Positions 36,401 through 47,318 of a stretch of 64,000 nucleotides of DNA are shown piece by piece; position 1 is the first letter of the stretch, and the number at the start of each line of letters is the position of its first letter. The stretch lies in contig JAHRBS010000004.1 of assembly GCA_024305745.1 (NCBI GenBank), positions 806,001 through 870,000 on the forward strand. The letters run 5' to 3'. The DNA comes from Polyporus tsugae. Lineage: Eukaryota; Basidiomycota; Agaricomycetes; Polyporales; Polyporaceae. The position numbers and the translations under genes were made by a program. The notes beneath the pieces are model-generated. The model did not search any database. It was not told the DNA's origin and saw only the letters and a program-made list of their open reading frames with translations.

Positions 36401-39400
36401 CCTGTAGCCCTAGTTAGCTAGACCATTCAGAACCGGCATCTCATAGCAACACTCACTGATCTCCTCAGGACGCTGCGCTTCGTATGGGTAAAGCGAGCGT
36501 ACGCGATATTCTGCCATATTATGTCAATCATCCAACCAGTCATTACAGGTCATTATAAGATCTATGACTTACCGACACTCATATCGACGTCCGTAAGTGC
36601 GCTGTCGTCAGATCCCTGGACCTGAATCTGCGGGACAGCGGCGGGAACCGCCGGCTCCTCCTCTTCCTCAACAGTCGCCGGCAGTGGCTCAGACGGCAAG
36701 CGCTGCACTGCCGGACCATCCGCGGCCAGGCCAGCGTACCAATCGACGGACTCCCTGTTGCTGTTCCTCGGGGTGGCATCCATTGCTGGCAGCTCCACCG
36801 CCGGGGGAGGCGCCTCGGGGGAAGGTGCGCGCGGCTGAGGCGCGATGTTGATGTGCTCAGGGGGTGCAGAGTCGCCGAGGACCCTCCCGATCCCTGGAAC
36901 GCCGCTACGATCGTGCGTCTGTGTCTTCCTGAGGCTCTTGCCTGATTGGATCGCGTCCAGCAGCGCGCTACGAACCCCACTAGGTGCAGGCGCGGCGACT
37001 GCAGGAGGAGCGGGCGGCATACCGGGGGCCGGCGGAGGTGGTGGAGCGACAGGTGCATCAGGGATGTTGTTCGCCATCGGAGGGGCAGACGGCGGAGGCG
37101 GCGGCGGAGCAGGAGGCGCGGGACTGGACGGTTCGGATAATTTGGAGGGACCACCTGGGGCAGCGGACTGAGGCCGGGACGGCGGAACGATGTTACCGAA
37201 CAGCTGCTGCGCGAGCTTGTTGCGAGTATCTCTCGAGGAGTCGAGCTCGTCCTCGCTGCTATCATCGTCATCTTTCTCCTTGACGTCGTCCCAGTCGTCG
37301 TCTTCGTCTGCGGGGGCGGTATGGTACGTTGCTTTGACTGCAGGAGGTGCAGGAGATGGGGCGGGCGCGGCGGCTTGAGACTTGAAGAAAGGGTTCGTAC
37401 TGCCGGTCCCAGGCGTAGCAGGCGAAGGTGTAGAGCCAGGGCCGTCCTTCATCATGCGACTGAAAGGGTTGGTTGACTTATCACTCGAAGGCGTCGGCGC
37501 AGAAATAGTAGGAGCAGGAGGCGCAGGGGGCGCTGAGGGGGCTGGTGAAGGAACAGGAGGGGCCACCGGAGGAGCAGGTACTGCAGCGGGCTCAGGCGCA
37601 GGAGGAGGAGGAGGAGGAGGAGGAGGCGCAACCGGCGTCTCGGGGGCAGGAGGTGGCGCGACGGGAGCAGCCCTCTGCTGAGCCTGTTCAGCGAACATAC
37701 GGCGACGGGCCTCGTATTGCTGCTCCGCCAAGCGAGCCTCTGCCTCCTCCTCCTCCAGCTGTCGGAGCCGAGCAATGCGTTCACGCTGCTTCCGAACGGC
37801 TTCTTCGCGCACACGGAGAGCCTCCTCCTCGGGGTCGACCGCAGGCACGGCGGGAACGGGAGGCGCGGCGGGCGGAGCGGGTGCAGGTGGCTGGGGACCA
37901 GGAACTGCAGCGGGCGCACGCGATACGGGCGGGCGGGGAGCAGGACCCTTCCGGGGCGGAGGGGGTGCAGGAGGCTTTACCTTGGACGGAGGGGGAGTGG
38001 GCTTCGGCGTAGGGACCTGCGGGGTAGCCGCGGCAGGCGGAACGGGTGGAGAGATATCAGCGGGAGACGTGGGACTCCTGCCTTCCTTTATTGCCTTCTC
38101 ACCCTCAAGGCGTTCGCGTCGGAGACGTTCGCGCTCCTCAGCTTCCCGTTCGGCCTGCTTAGCCTTCTCTTCGGCCTCCTTTCGTTCCTGCGCGATACGG
38201 TCCTCGACGCTTGTGTCGATCTGGGCTGAGGGTGAAGGGGAAGGAGCGACGACGCCGAGGGCCGCCATACGCTCTCTGATCTTCTGCTGAACCAGTGCCT
38301 GTCTCTCTTCAGCAGTGATCGGTTTCTTGGGGGCAGCCGACGGTGCGGGTGGCGGGGGACGAGGCGCCGCAGTCGAAGGAGCTGGCGGCGGCGGCGGAGC
38401 AGGAGGCTCCCGGGCAGCAGGCGGGCTACGGGGGCGGTCGTAGTCACGGTCGCGGTTGCGCGAGTATGGCCGATCGCGTTCGTAGTCGCGATCCCTGTAG
38501 CTGTCGCGGTCACGATCCCTCTCTCTATCTCCGTATGCGCTACGCGGACGGTCGTAGTCGCGGTCGCGGTCGTACTCATATCGCGAAGAGTAGTCGTCGC
38601 GGTCGTCGTACCGGCCGAAGCGGTCATTCCGGCGGTCCCGCTCTCGTGCCCACTCCCGTTTCTCGCGTTCCTTACGCGCCTCGCGGTCCTTGATTCGCCG
38701 CTCGAGATCCGGCAGCTTCTCGTGCATTAGCTCCAAGAGCTCGCGCTCGAGCTTGCGGCGCTCCTCGTCCTTCGTGACCGATCGCGGTCCGCGCGCGAGG
38801 TACTCAAGGTCCTCCTGTACCCTCTTGACACGGTACCGGAGGTCCGCCATCTCCCGCTCCAGAGCGTCATCCTCGGCGGTACGCGATGCGTTCTCGTCAG
38901 CGACCCGGTCGAGCATCTTGGCAGTGTTCTCCAGCTGGCGCTTCATGTCGTCGAGGTCCGCAGCGGGACTGGCGTTCTCACTCGCCGTCCGGATCGCAGC
39001 ACGGTCGACGTGTCTCGAGCGAGGCTGATAGAACCCACCAGCCGGAGCCTCATCGTTGTGCTTGTAGACAGTGGCGTCTTGTCGGCCACCGGCTCCAGTC
39101 GCGTTGTTGTAGAACGAACGCTCGCGCATCCGCGAGGCAGGACCGGCGTCGAGACCTGCAGGCGAGCGGGCACGGGTGTCATGCTTGAGGATGTCCTTAA
39201 GCACGTCGACAGAGGACTCGAGGTCACGATGCGACGGGGGAATGAGCTCTTGTGGCAGGACCTCGGGGATCTCGTTGCCGTTCAACTCTACACCCCCTGT
39301 CAGGAATGAACACAATCACGAAGAAACGGCGTACGCACTCCGATAGATGAGACCCATCGCGACATGGAACTCGGCCAGATTCAGCTTTCCCCGATTATCG

Positions 39401-40277
39401 ACGTCCGCCAGAGCCCTGCAATCGAGATTCAATCTCCTCGTCGTCCACACACCGACGTTGGCACTCACCAGATCTTGGCCAGATCATTCCTATCCAAGCC
39501 ACTCTGCCCAAACACCTCCAGCGCCGTCTGCCCGTTGATGAACCCGGTGCTCTGCATATCCCAAGCTCGAAAGATCTGATCGTAGTTTTTCTTCTCCGCC
39601 TTCGACAGGGCCCACGGTACCTTGGGCGTTGTGTTCCCGCGCTGGGTCTGGTTGTGCTGCATGAACGATTGCTGCAGATTGAAGCCGCTCTGCTGCTGCT
39701 GGAACTGGGGCAGACCCGCGGCGTTGTAGGGTGCGGCGGTGTTCGCGGGGAGGAATGTGTTCGTCATCATCGTCAGTCTGGGGTCGATGAAGCCCGTCAC
39801 TTGCGGAACGAGCGGGCGCAAACCTCCACCTCCGGGATATCCGGTCGGCTGCGCAGTGAGTGGAGAGAGGGGGCTGGGGGAGGTGTTGAGGAGACGGGTA
39901 GGCTGTTGTGCACTGAGGAAAGCGCTGCTCTGTACATTCTGTTGAGGCTGTTGGAAATGTGAAGGAATGGGAGGGACAGGAGGAGGTGGGGCGCGCTGTT
40001 GGAATCCGCCGCCGACAAATCCAGTTTGCTGAGGCTGGAGCTGTCCCGGATATCCGGCCTGCTGGGGCTGGAGCTGACCAACGAAGTTCTGCTGTGGCTG
40101 CTGAAAGCCTTGCTGAGGGAATCCAGCTTGCTGGGGCTGCTGGCCAGGGAATCCGGTCGGCTGAGGTTGCTGGAATCCTGGACGCTGTCCAGGGAAGCCA
40201 GTGGGCTGCGGAGCGAGCTGTTGGGGGTTAAACCCAGTCTGCATGGGATATTGGTAGCCTTGGCCCCATTGTGCCAT
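33463..40277 (-). CDS. Intersectin/Pan1-like endocytic scaffold with RhoGEF (Cin1 type)
   Basis: Seventeen minus-strand exons: 40277-39469, 39415-39339, 39296-36573, 36510-36457, 36401-36273, 36214-36047, 35906-35128, 35050-34982, 34913-34851, 34796-34707, 34657-34553, 34498-34415, 34384-34306, 34251-34214, 34161-34004, 33948-33789 and 33732-33463; 1951 residues, every junction in phase. Order: Gln/Pro repeats with TGF motifs (1-225), an EH domain (~228-310, EF-loop DVDNRGKLNLAEF), an Arg/Asp/Glu coiled coil (~400-650), Pro-rich tracts, a WH2 actin-binding motif near 1070 (RSALLDAIQSGKSLRKT), SH3 (~1203-1265, LYPYEAQRPEE), SH3 (~1266-1320, ALYDYAGSNADELPF), an acidic linker, a DH domain (~1600-1790, IFELIATEAAYVRDLQ and MQRITRYPLLFKQ) and a PH domain (~1815-1950). 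This is the layout of Cryptococcus Cin1 and animal intersectin: clathrin-site scaffolding coupled to actin and Rho GTPase activation. The start is the first ATG before the Gln-rich repeats. Confidence 0.93.
36950..37010 (-). other. WH2 actin-binding motif within the intersectin gene
   Basis: The frame reads GVRSALLDAIQSGKSLRKTQ, matching the WH2 pattern (amphipathic helix, then LRK). It sits between proline-rich tracts upstream of the first SH3 domain. It is known from Pan1/WASP-type activators of Arp2/3. Confidence 0.75.
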
Positions 40278-42253
40278 CGGGAACAATCGTCGTGGTCGTT
40301 GAGGTCGTGGTCGTGGTCGTTGAGGTCGTGGTCGTGGTCGTCACAGTCAAGGATGTGGTAGCGCCCGTCAAGCTGTTCGTGACATGACCATGAGTCTGTC
40401 GCTGGCGACGTCTGTCTCTGTCTGACCAGTATCACTGAGAGCTGTTTTTCCTCGCTGGACCTGCGTCCTCAGACCGCAGATGCAGCGTCGTTCACGCTCT
40501 CTCGTCGCGTTCCCCATCAATTCCACTGTTACTGTCGACGCCGCTGCCTTCCCGTCGATGTTGCTTTTCCGCTCACTCTCGCGCTCGCCGCTGCTCACGC
40601 TCCGCATGCCGTACCTAATGTGTGTATCCTGGTTATTGCTAGTCTCTACTTCTCGTTTTATTGCGTCCGTGGGTGCGAGTACCAAACCTCACGCGTAGAC
40701 TCAAACATGACTCCGGACAGATGAGCACGCTGACATCTTAAGCGCGAACCCAGGTGTACATTGCGTCACCCGGGCTACCCGCGTTGGCTATTGAGCCCGA
40801 TCGAAGTACCTGGTCGACCGTTGCATAAGTTACGAAATTCTAGGAGTCCCTGAGGGTTGCGCTTGCGTGCCCGCCCACTTCCCGTACCAGTAAATTAGCA
40901 GGTTGATGGGGCTCGCGTCGTCACCGGGAATAGGCGTTGCTTGCATCCATGCATGGTGTCCCTTGAAGTTGGGTCCCTACTATGTACTATGCATTTGATC
41001 AACCCATCCCCGGTCTCGTCGCAGTCGCAGTCGTTCTCATCCATGTTCGTGTACTCGTTCATCACCCTTCGTAGCCTCGTTCGCAGTCTCTCCCGTCTCG
41101 TCCCGTCTCGCGTCCCGGTCGCCGCTTTTCGTATACTATCATTATGCTCCTCTATCATACCCGTTACCGTTACCACTACTGTACTTAGTCGTCTGAATAC
41201 CAAGTGCTGCCGTGTTGCAAGCTCAAGATGCACAGATGCATACGCAACAAATCAGAACGTTAGCCCTACTCAAGTCCAAATGCGAATAATACGACAGATT
41301 GGAGGGTGTGCATACGGTGTTTTGCTGCAGCTTCCGCTGACAGTACTGTACTTGTACTTAGGTTCATGCACTAGTACTATGTTCAAATTCCACCAATACC
41401 GTTGGCTCACAAAAACTAATCATGACCATGAGTTTCAGCCCCGCGGCCGGTCGCCCATCTATGTAGTATTGGTGTTGTGAAGCGAGGGGACCGTTGCTGC
41501 ACATATCCGCTCAGAATAGGCTCAGTGGTTCTCGAGCTCTTCAGCGTAGGAGCTGGCGGTGAAGTACATACATTGGTCCTAGTTCCGGAAGTCGATGTGG
41601 GGATGCGTATCCATACATGGTGTGTACTTCTCTTCGCACTCGCGCTCGCTGGGAGATCTGCTGCTGCAGCGGCCCGCGGTGGCGAGCAGGGGAGCGTCGT
41701 CGAATGGATATCGCGCCTCCAATTGCAATTGAGCATCCGGTGAATGTGATTCACGTTGCCGCTATCCGGCTTCAAGTCCGGAAGCACGCGTGGGAGGTCT
41801 GGGGGGGACAACATGCTATGCCATGCTGATGGAGGCGGTCAGTGGTTCAGGCGTGTATGGATGCGGCGGCGGGGACTAGCTTGTTTTGCCAGTTACTGTT
41901 GACAGTGGGAGGGGGTTGCGTGCGTGCGGGCCAGGCACAGGTGGACGATCTGGTTTGCTCGCGCCAGAACTCGCTATCGTTCATCCTTCGTGTTTGCGTG
42001 GGACGTGGGGCGTATACATTCTGTGTCGAACGTCTGCGCTTGCTCTATGTAGCGCGGAGCGGCAAAGCATGCAATGTCAATGCATTGCGTCAATCGTATA
42101 GCGGCGAGCTCGAGAGCGTGGCAACGGCGGGATAACTGCTACTTAACGGTCCGAGGAGACATAGTGCGGTGCCTGTCGTTCGCGGCGCGCAACTCCCAGG
42201 CGCACGCCACCTGGGAGAAGAGGGGATGCTCGTGAAATGCATCGCATCGACAT
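40278..42253. other. Intergenic; promoter of the intersectin gene and downstream flank of DUF7704-B
   Basis: Just left of 40.4 kb is the presumed 5' leader of the intersectin gene, with a short tandem repeat. From ~41017 to 42253 the sequence is the partner of 24424-25688. No conserved complete ORF was seen. Confidence 0.45.
40284..40345 (-). repeat. Short tandem repeat in the intersectin 5' leader
   Basis: On the minus strand a ~21-bp unit beginning CCACGACCACGACCTC and ending AACGA is repeated about two and a half times directly before the start codon region. Seen in sequence; its length may vary between strains. Confidence 0.7.
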
Positions 42254-43111
42254 TCAGGCTGCTTTCGTGTTCGAGGAGGTCTGAGGGCCTGAGGAGGAGG
42301 ATGGCTGCCCGAAGTAGTAGCGCGTCCGGCCGATTCCCAGGAACCACGCGATTCTGGAGAAGAGGGTGGGGGACGCGTGATGAATCCGTACATATATGAC
42401 GGTGCGTTTGCCTAAAGGACAGACCTCATGCTGAGGAGGAAGATGACGAAGGAGATGTTGCCGTGCGTCATCGAGTTCCAGCGCGCGAAGTCGTACTTGA
42501 GGTCGTCAGGGAGACCGACCCAGGACCAAATGATGCTGTGGAAGCGAGTTAGAACTCAGGGCAGGACGCTCGAGTTCTGACAAGAGGGCGTACTGGGTCA
42601 CCTGTAGACAAAGTCGCTCAGCCGCTGTTATTGGTGTGGGATTGCGTGCTGGAGGATGCATTTACGTCTGCGAGCGCGAGAGCGGTAAAGCTTGCGCCGA
42701 TTATGCGTTCTTGGGCAACTGGGTTGTTTGGGAGCGCATCGCGGACGGCGCGGAAGACGAAGGTGGAGATCAGGCCCAGAAGCAGGTAGCCTATCCCGGA
42801 GAACATGTGAGACATGGTGAGCGAGTTTTCGTAGTAGCTAGGGAATCACAGTTGCCGAGTTGCCAGATGGCCATGGTGGTCCTGGCGTCAGAGAGGGCGG
42901 CTGGGACTGGCGTCCCGTCTGGAATGAGTTGATTGTGGAACCATGCCGCTCCAGGCGACAGCCATGCCACAATGGCGGGCGTCATGGTGGAAGCTATGGA
43001 AATTTAGTGAACGCGCTGGTACGACACGAAGAGGACATTACTTGGTTCGATATGCAAGAACAGAAGTTGGTAGAACCCCGGAAGGGCTGGAAACTCGGAT
43101 ATGAGTGGCAT
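42254..43111 (-). CDS. DUF7704-type small membrane protein, copy B
   Basis: Minus-strand exons: 43111-43042, 42993-42850, 42790-42666, 42601-42594 (8 nt), 42535-42425 and 42353-42254; 185 residues, the same exon lengths as copy A. Visible protein differences from copy A are few: AIVAW for AIMAW, QERIIG for QERIMG, and a changed tail (SSSSGPQTSSNTKAA). The N-terminus, all hydrophobic segments and the DVTHIIWSWV stretch are the same. Intron 1 differs by only about three bases, while the introns around the microexon differ more. Function is unknown. Identical architecture with mostly conserved residues argues that both copies are functional, or that one has recently been converted by the other. 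Confidence 0.82.
42594..42601 (-). other. 8-nt microexon, DUF7704 copy B
   Basis: The same eight bases GTGACCCA as in copy A, preceded by CTACAG and followed by GTACGC; flanking introns are 64 and 58 nt. Conservation of the exon and both splice signals amid diverged intron sequence supports its use. Confidence 0.75.
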
Positions 43112-43641
43112 CTGCTCCGCATTTCGTCAATTGTGCCTACAAAGGGTTGTGATGATCCATTCTACAGTACCTTTAGCGAACGCAACTGGTCGCAAAGGTC
43201 GACAGGTCCGAACAGAGACCAGAACAGGCCTGTCCGAGTCGTTCAAGTTCAGGTTGGCGTCGTGTAGCAGTGCACGTGACCAAAGATCTAATCTAATCTC
43301 GAATAGCAGTAAGATGACTTTCCTCGAGGCTCTCTCTAGTCGACTCATATAAAGCTCCCTGCTGCAGCTGAGCTCCACACTTACTTGCATGCTCTACGGT
43401 CTTTTGCACATTTATCTCGAGATTTTGCGGCATTCCTGTCTTAGTGAACGTGCACAGCGGAAGCAAAATACCGACCAGATCGGATCCCTGACGAAGAACG
43501 GACACGACATCCTGGCCTGAATCCAAGGATAGCGACCTGCTCGGCCCACCTACATCCCCCGCAGCTGCACGCAATATCTTAAAACGAAGTACTTTTCCTA
43601 CCTACCATCCACTTTCCCTGCGCTCACCTGTCACCCCGAAG
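43112..43641. promoter_or_regulatory. Divergent promoter region, DUF7704-B / ARO2
   Basis: 530 bases between divergent genes. CACGTG at 43273-43278 belongs to the duplicated promoter half. A TATA-like CATATAAAG lies at 43346-43354, about 290 bases before the chorismate synthase ATG. Confidence 0.4.
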
Positions 43642-45130
43642 ATGTCCACCTTCGGTACTCTTTTCCGTGTTACGACCTATGGAGAGTCCCATTGCGCCTC
43701 CGTCGGCGCAATCATCGACGGCTGTCCTCCGGTATGTACTAATTTCCGACAGACGTTGACAGACGTAGCTGCTAAACCGACCACCAGGGTCTCCCTCTGA
43801 CCGCCCAAGACGTCCAGGTGCAGCTTAGTCGCAGGCGTCCGGGACAGAGCAACCTCACTACTCCGGTAAGTCCCATCGGTCTTTGTACGCGGCACCTGTC
43901 ACCAACAGGATGGCACCATGCAGCGAGACGAGAAGGACCTCGTCCACCTCCAGTCCGGCATCGAGCACGGGATCACGCTGGGCACGCCCATCGGGCTGCT
44001 CGTCCGCAACGAGGACCAGCGGCCCAAGGATTACTCGGAGACCGATCTCTACCCGCGCCCGAGCCACGCGGACTGGACGTACCTCGAGAAGTACGGCGTG
44101 AAGGCGAGCAGCGGCGGCGGTCGTAGCAGCGCGCGCGAGACGATTGGTGAGTGAGCTGAGCATCGTACGTTTCGCGCGTTCGGACTCCAAAGCGATTGAC
44201 GCACCGCAGGCAGAGTGGCCGCCGGGGCGATTGCGGAGAAGTACCTCAAGCTCGCGTACGGCGTGGAGATAGTCGCTTTCGTCTCGTCTGTGGGCAAGGT
44301 CCAGCTTCCCTCTTCCATTTCGCCGCCGTCGCAGGTGCCGCCCGATGATGACGACACGGTCGAGGACGCACTGAGCCCCGAGTTCGTCCAGCTGCTAAAG
44401 ACCGTCACTCGTGAGCAGGTGGACGCGCTTCCGACGCGCTGTCCGCACACCGAGACGTCGGAGCGGATGGTAAAGGTGCGCTTCCCTGCATCTTCTTGCC
44501 TATCTCGAACGCGCATATATAGACCATCGTTCCACCCCCCAGCGCATCCTCCGCGCCAAAGAGGCCAACGACTCCATCGGCGGCACCGTCACCTGTGTGA
44601 TCCGCAACGTCCCCGCGGGCGTCGGCGAGCCCGTCTTCGACAAGCTCGAGGCGAAGCTCGCGCACGCGATGCTCTCCGTGCCTGCGACGAAGGCGTTCGA
44701 GATCGGGTCCGGCTTCCGCGGGACGCAGGTGCCCGGCTCGCGGCACAACGACGCGTTCGAGCTGCGCGCCGACGGGCGCATGGGCACACGCACGAACTGG
44801 AGCGGGGGCGTGCAGGGTGGGATCAGCAACGGCGAGGACATCTACTTCCGCGTCGGGTTCAAGAGCCCTGCGACGATCTCACAGGCGCAGGAGACCGTGC
44901 AGTACGACGGCACCCCGGGGTCGCTCGCGGCGAGAGGAAGGCACGACCCGTGTGTCGTGCCCCGCGCTGTGCCGATTGTGGAGGCGATGGCGGCGCTGGT
45001 GATTATGGACCACGTCCTGATTCAGAACGCGAGGAAGACGGCGGGCTCACTGCTTCCGCCCATTACGACGCTGCCGCCGACGATGGTCAAGACGGTGAAA
45101 CCGGTGCAGAACGAGGAGCTGAATCAATGA
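43642..45130 (+). CDS. Chorismate synthase
   Basis: Exons 43642-43731, 43788-43865, 43924-44146, 44210-44475 and 44543-45130 give 414 residues, a normal length for a fungal monofunctional enzyme. All three family signatures are present: GESHC near the N-terminus, [20 protein letters not shown], and [20 protein letters not shown] near the C-terminus. The enzyme converts EPSP to chorismate, the last shikimate-pathway step before tryptophan, phenylalanine/tyrosine and folate. It needs reduced FMN, and in fungi the protein usually carries its own NADPH-flavin reductase activity. The exon 3 acceptor was placed after ATGCAG so that the protein reads LTTPRDEKDLV, as in the family. Confidence 0.97.
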
Positions 45131-45448
45131 GCAGTTTCGATGGTGTACGAATATAGAAGCATAGAGAGGATCGTTCTTGTTGTATTTCTTGCAACTGAGG
45201 TGGTGTCATGGGTGAGATCTGTGAGAGGGATCCATTGGGTATTCGTCCTGTAGAGTATGGTAGAATACAACAATGCGGCACAGCGAGCAATGTGATCAGT
45301 CATCTACATTTGGAGACGGACCGCGAATGATGAATCGATGATCCGGCAAATGAGGAACACCTGGTGTGCAGATCGCTCATGAACATACAAGGGGAGTTGC
45401 ATGAATGGGGAGTAAGGCGTAGAGATGGGAAGGTAGTCCAAGTACAAG
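45131..45448. other. Convergent 3' region, ARO2 / unknown gene
   Basis: 318 bases between the stop of chorismate synthase and the spliced stop of the minus-strand gene. If the last intron of that gene is retained, its frame runs into this region to 45304. Confidence 0.5.
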
Positions 45449-46944
45449 CTAGAAATCCTCGTATTCATCATCAGCACAACAGCAGAAAACAGGCTCGACA
45501 TGCCACCACCACCACTGGGAACGGGTTGAGCGGGAGCATCATGAAAAGGAGCTGAGAGGTGGACACTCACATGGCGATTGAATATCCTCCATGGCCACTT
45601 CCCGAACACCGCTTCCTCTTCTCTTCGCAACGCAGATGCACGCATAGTCCGTTCCTCCCCGCTCATCCTTTGAGAGTCTTCGTCCTCGTCTTCAGAGTAC
45701 GCCGCCTGCCCAGCTGCCGGGCGAAGGAGCGGCGTCCGCTCGCCGTACGCTCTCGCGCCCCTCGCCCCTCCCCTTCCCCTCGTCGCCTCGCCTCGCACTC
45801 CATTCGCCTGCCCATCATAGCGCTGCACCTGGACTTGCGATTGTGTTCTTCTCTGCCAGCCCCCACTCGTCGCATATGCGCTCAGCCGCTTGCCTATCGG
45901 GCCCCACGGGGCGTTCTCGTCCGCCTGGTACCGCAAGGGCGCAGAGATCGACGACGATGGCGAGTCCGACGTGGTCGAGCCAGGGGTCGAGCCTCCCGTC
46001 GCGCTGATGCTGTGCCGGTGCCGGTGCACGCCAGACGTGATGCGCACCCGCGAGCGGAAGCGCACTCGTGGCGCAGGACGCACCGTGCCATTCCCCGTGG
46101 CCCCTGGCGGCTGCGACGCGCTCCTGTTCCTGGCAGCCGCACTCCCCACCCCCACGCCTTCTCCGTCTCCGTCGTCGTCGCCCTGCCCCTCGAACTCGCC
46201 GTCGGTCTCGGGCTCCGCGCCGTGCTCGGACTCGTCGCCGACGATGATGACGGACGGCGGGGTCGCGGAGCGCGGGGCGGCTGGGTCGTCGTCGATGAGG
46301 TGCAGCGCGTTCCCGGGTACGATGCACGGCTTTGGCGACGTGCCCTCGAGCGCGAGCTTCTGGTCTGTCGAGTACAGGTCCAGCGGCGGCCCAGGGAGGT
46401 CCAGCGTCAGGCGCCGCGCGCGGGGCGCGGAGACAGGGGGCGGGCGCATCACGTCTGGTGGAGATGCAGAGTCCGGGGAGAGGGAGAAGGAGAGGTCCTC
46501 GCTCAGGTGGATGGAGGGTGGTCGCCCGTCGGAGGCTAGGCCGTTTGCTGCTTGCAATTGGGGTTGCAGCTGGGCATTGGGCTCGGGATTGATATTGAGT
46601 GCGGACGCGGGCCCGTCCTGGGCGTCGTCGCTGCTGGTTGGGCTCACGGAGGGCTTACCTTCGCTGCGGCCATCTCCCGCGTGCAGGTCTGGAGGCCCGT
46701 TTGCTGGCGACGGAGAAGAGACGGGTGTGAATGCGTAAGATGAAATGCCCGTGCTCGCCCAGCCAACAGCGCTGGCCAGGGGCGGCGAGCAGATAGCGCG
46801 GAATACGCACCGGAGCGCAAGATGGATCTCACTGCCCTCGGCTCTCTCGAACTCGAGTTGCGTCTCGTGGGGTTCGTGCTTGGTTTCAGGTTGCTGGTAT
46901 TGTTCGCGGGAATAGTGGTCGCCATGGGTTTGGCTCATTGACAT
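45449..46944 (-). CDS. Uncharacterised, mostly disordered protein with Trp/Cys-rich C-terminus
   Basis: Exons 46944-45571 and 45514-45449 give 479 residues. Most of the protein is Pro/Ser/Gly/Asp/Arg-rich with no recognised domain. Features: an acidic tract (GEFEGQGDDDGDGEGVG), a dileucine-like RTPLLRP, and a structured-looking end beginning RREEEAVFGKWPWRIFNRH. The 56-nt intron (GTGAGT...CCCAG) continues this as WWWWHVEPVFCCC followed by an acidic EYEDF end. Without splicing the frame adds ~90 unconvincing residues. A second possible intron near 46.7-46.8 kb (GTGCGT donor) would change residues ~45-85, so the N-terminal third is less certain. No function can be assigned. It is convergent with chorismate synthase. 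Confidence 0.65.
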
Positions 46945-47318
46945 GAGGGAGTCATGGGCGTCGGGATGTAAGTGCGGTGGAGTCTTGATCGAGAACTAGA
47001 GGTGCGCCCCTAGCACGCATTCAAAGCCGTACGTGTATCTATCATTCATTTGCATCTAGCCCAACTGCTCGACATTTCCATCGGTCGTAGACGTGGTCTC
47101 ATGACCTCAACTGTTGATGGTCACACAGTACTCGCACGCAATATTCTGGGACACAGACGCGAACCTATAAATTATCGCGTAACCGAGAGCCTTGCAGTTG
47201 GAGCATGGATTTCAAGGTTGACCGGTTGACCCAGGATAGCGGACATGATACACGAAGTTTCCGAAGACTGGGTTCAGAAGAACAACATCCTGGGTCGTCG
47301 GAGATGAAGAGACTTCAT
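46945..47318. other. Intergenic region
   Basis: 374 bases upstream of the 45.4-46.9 kb gene and downstream of the CofD-like gene, both on the minus strand. No ORF or motif of note. Confidence 0.4.

Larger units (their letters stand above)
41017..43305 (-). repeat. Segmental duplication, copy B (partner 24424-26760)
   Basis: Direct-orientation partner of the 24.4-26.8 kb segment. It carries DUF7704 copy B, its promoter with CACGTG, and ~1.2 kb of downstream DNA. The boundaries are where shared words stop being visible on each side, so they are approximate. Confidence 0.85.

Noticed and set aside
36597..39309. Several plus-strand ORFs of 60-180 codons inside the intersectin region
   Set aside because: Mirror images of Pro/Ala/Arg/Glu-rich codons on the minus strand.
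45559..46738. Long plus-strand frames (up to 326 codons) opposite the 45.4-46.9 kb gene
   Set aside because: Antisense shadows of a GC-rich coding exon; Arg-rich and featureless.
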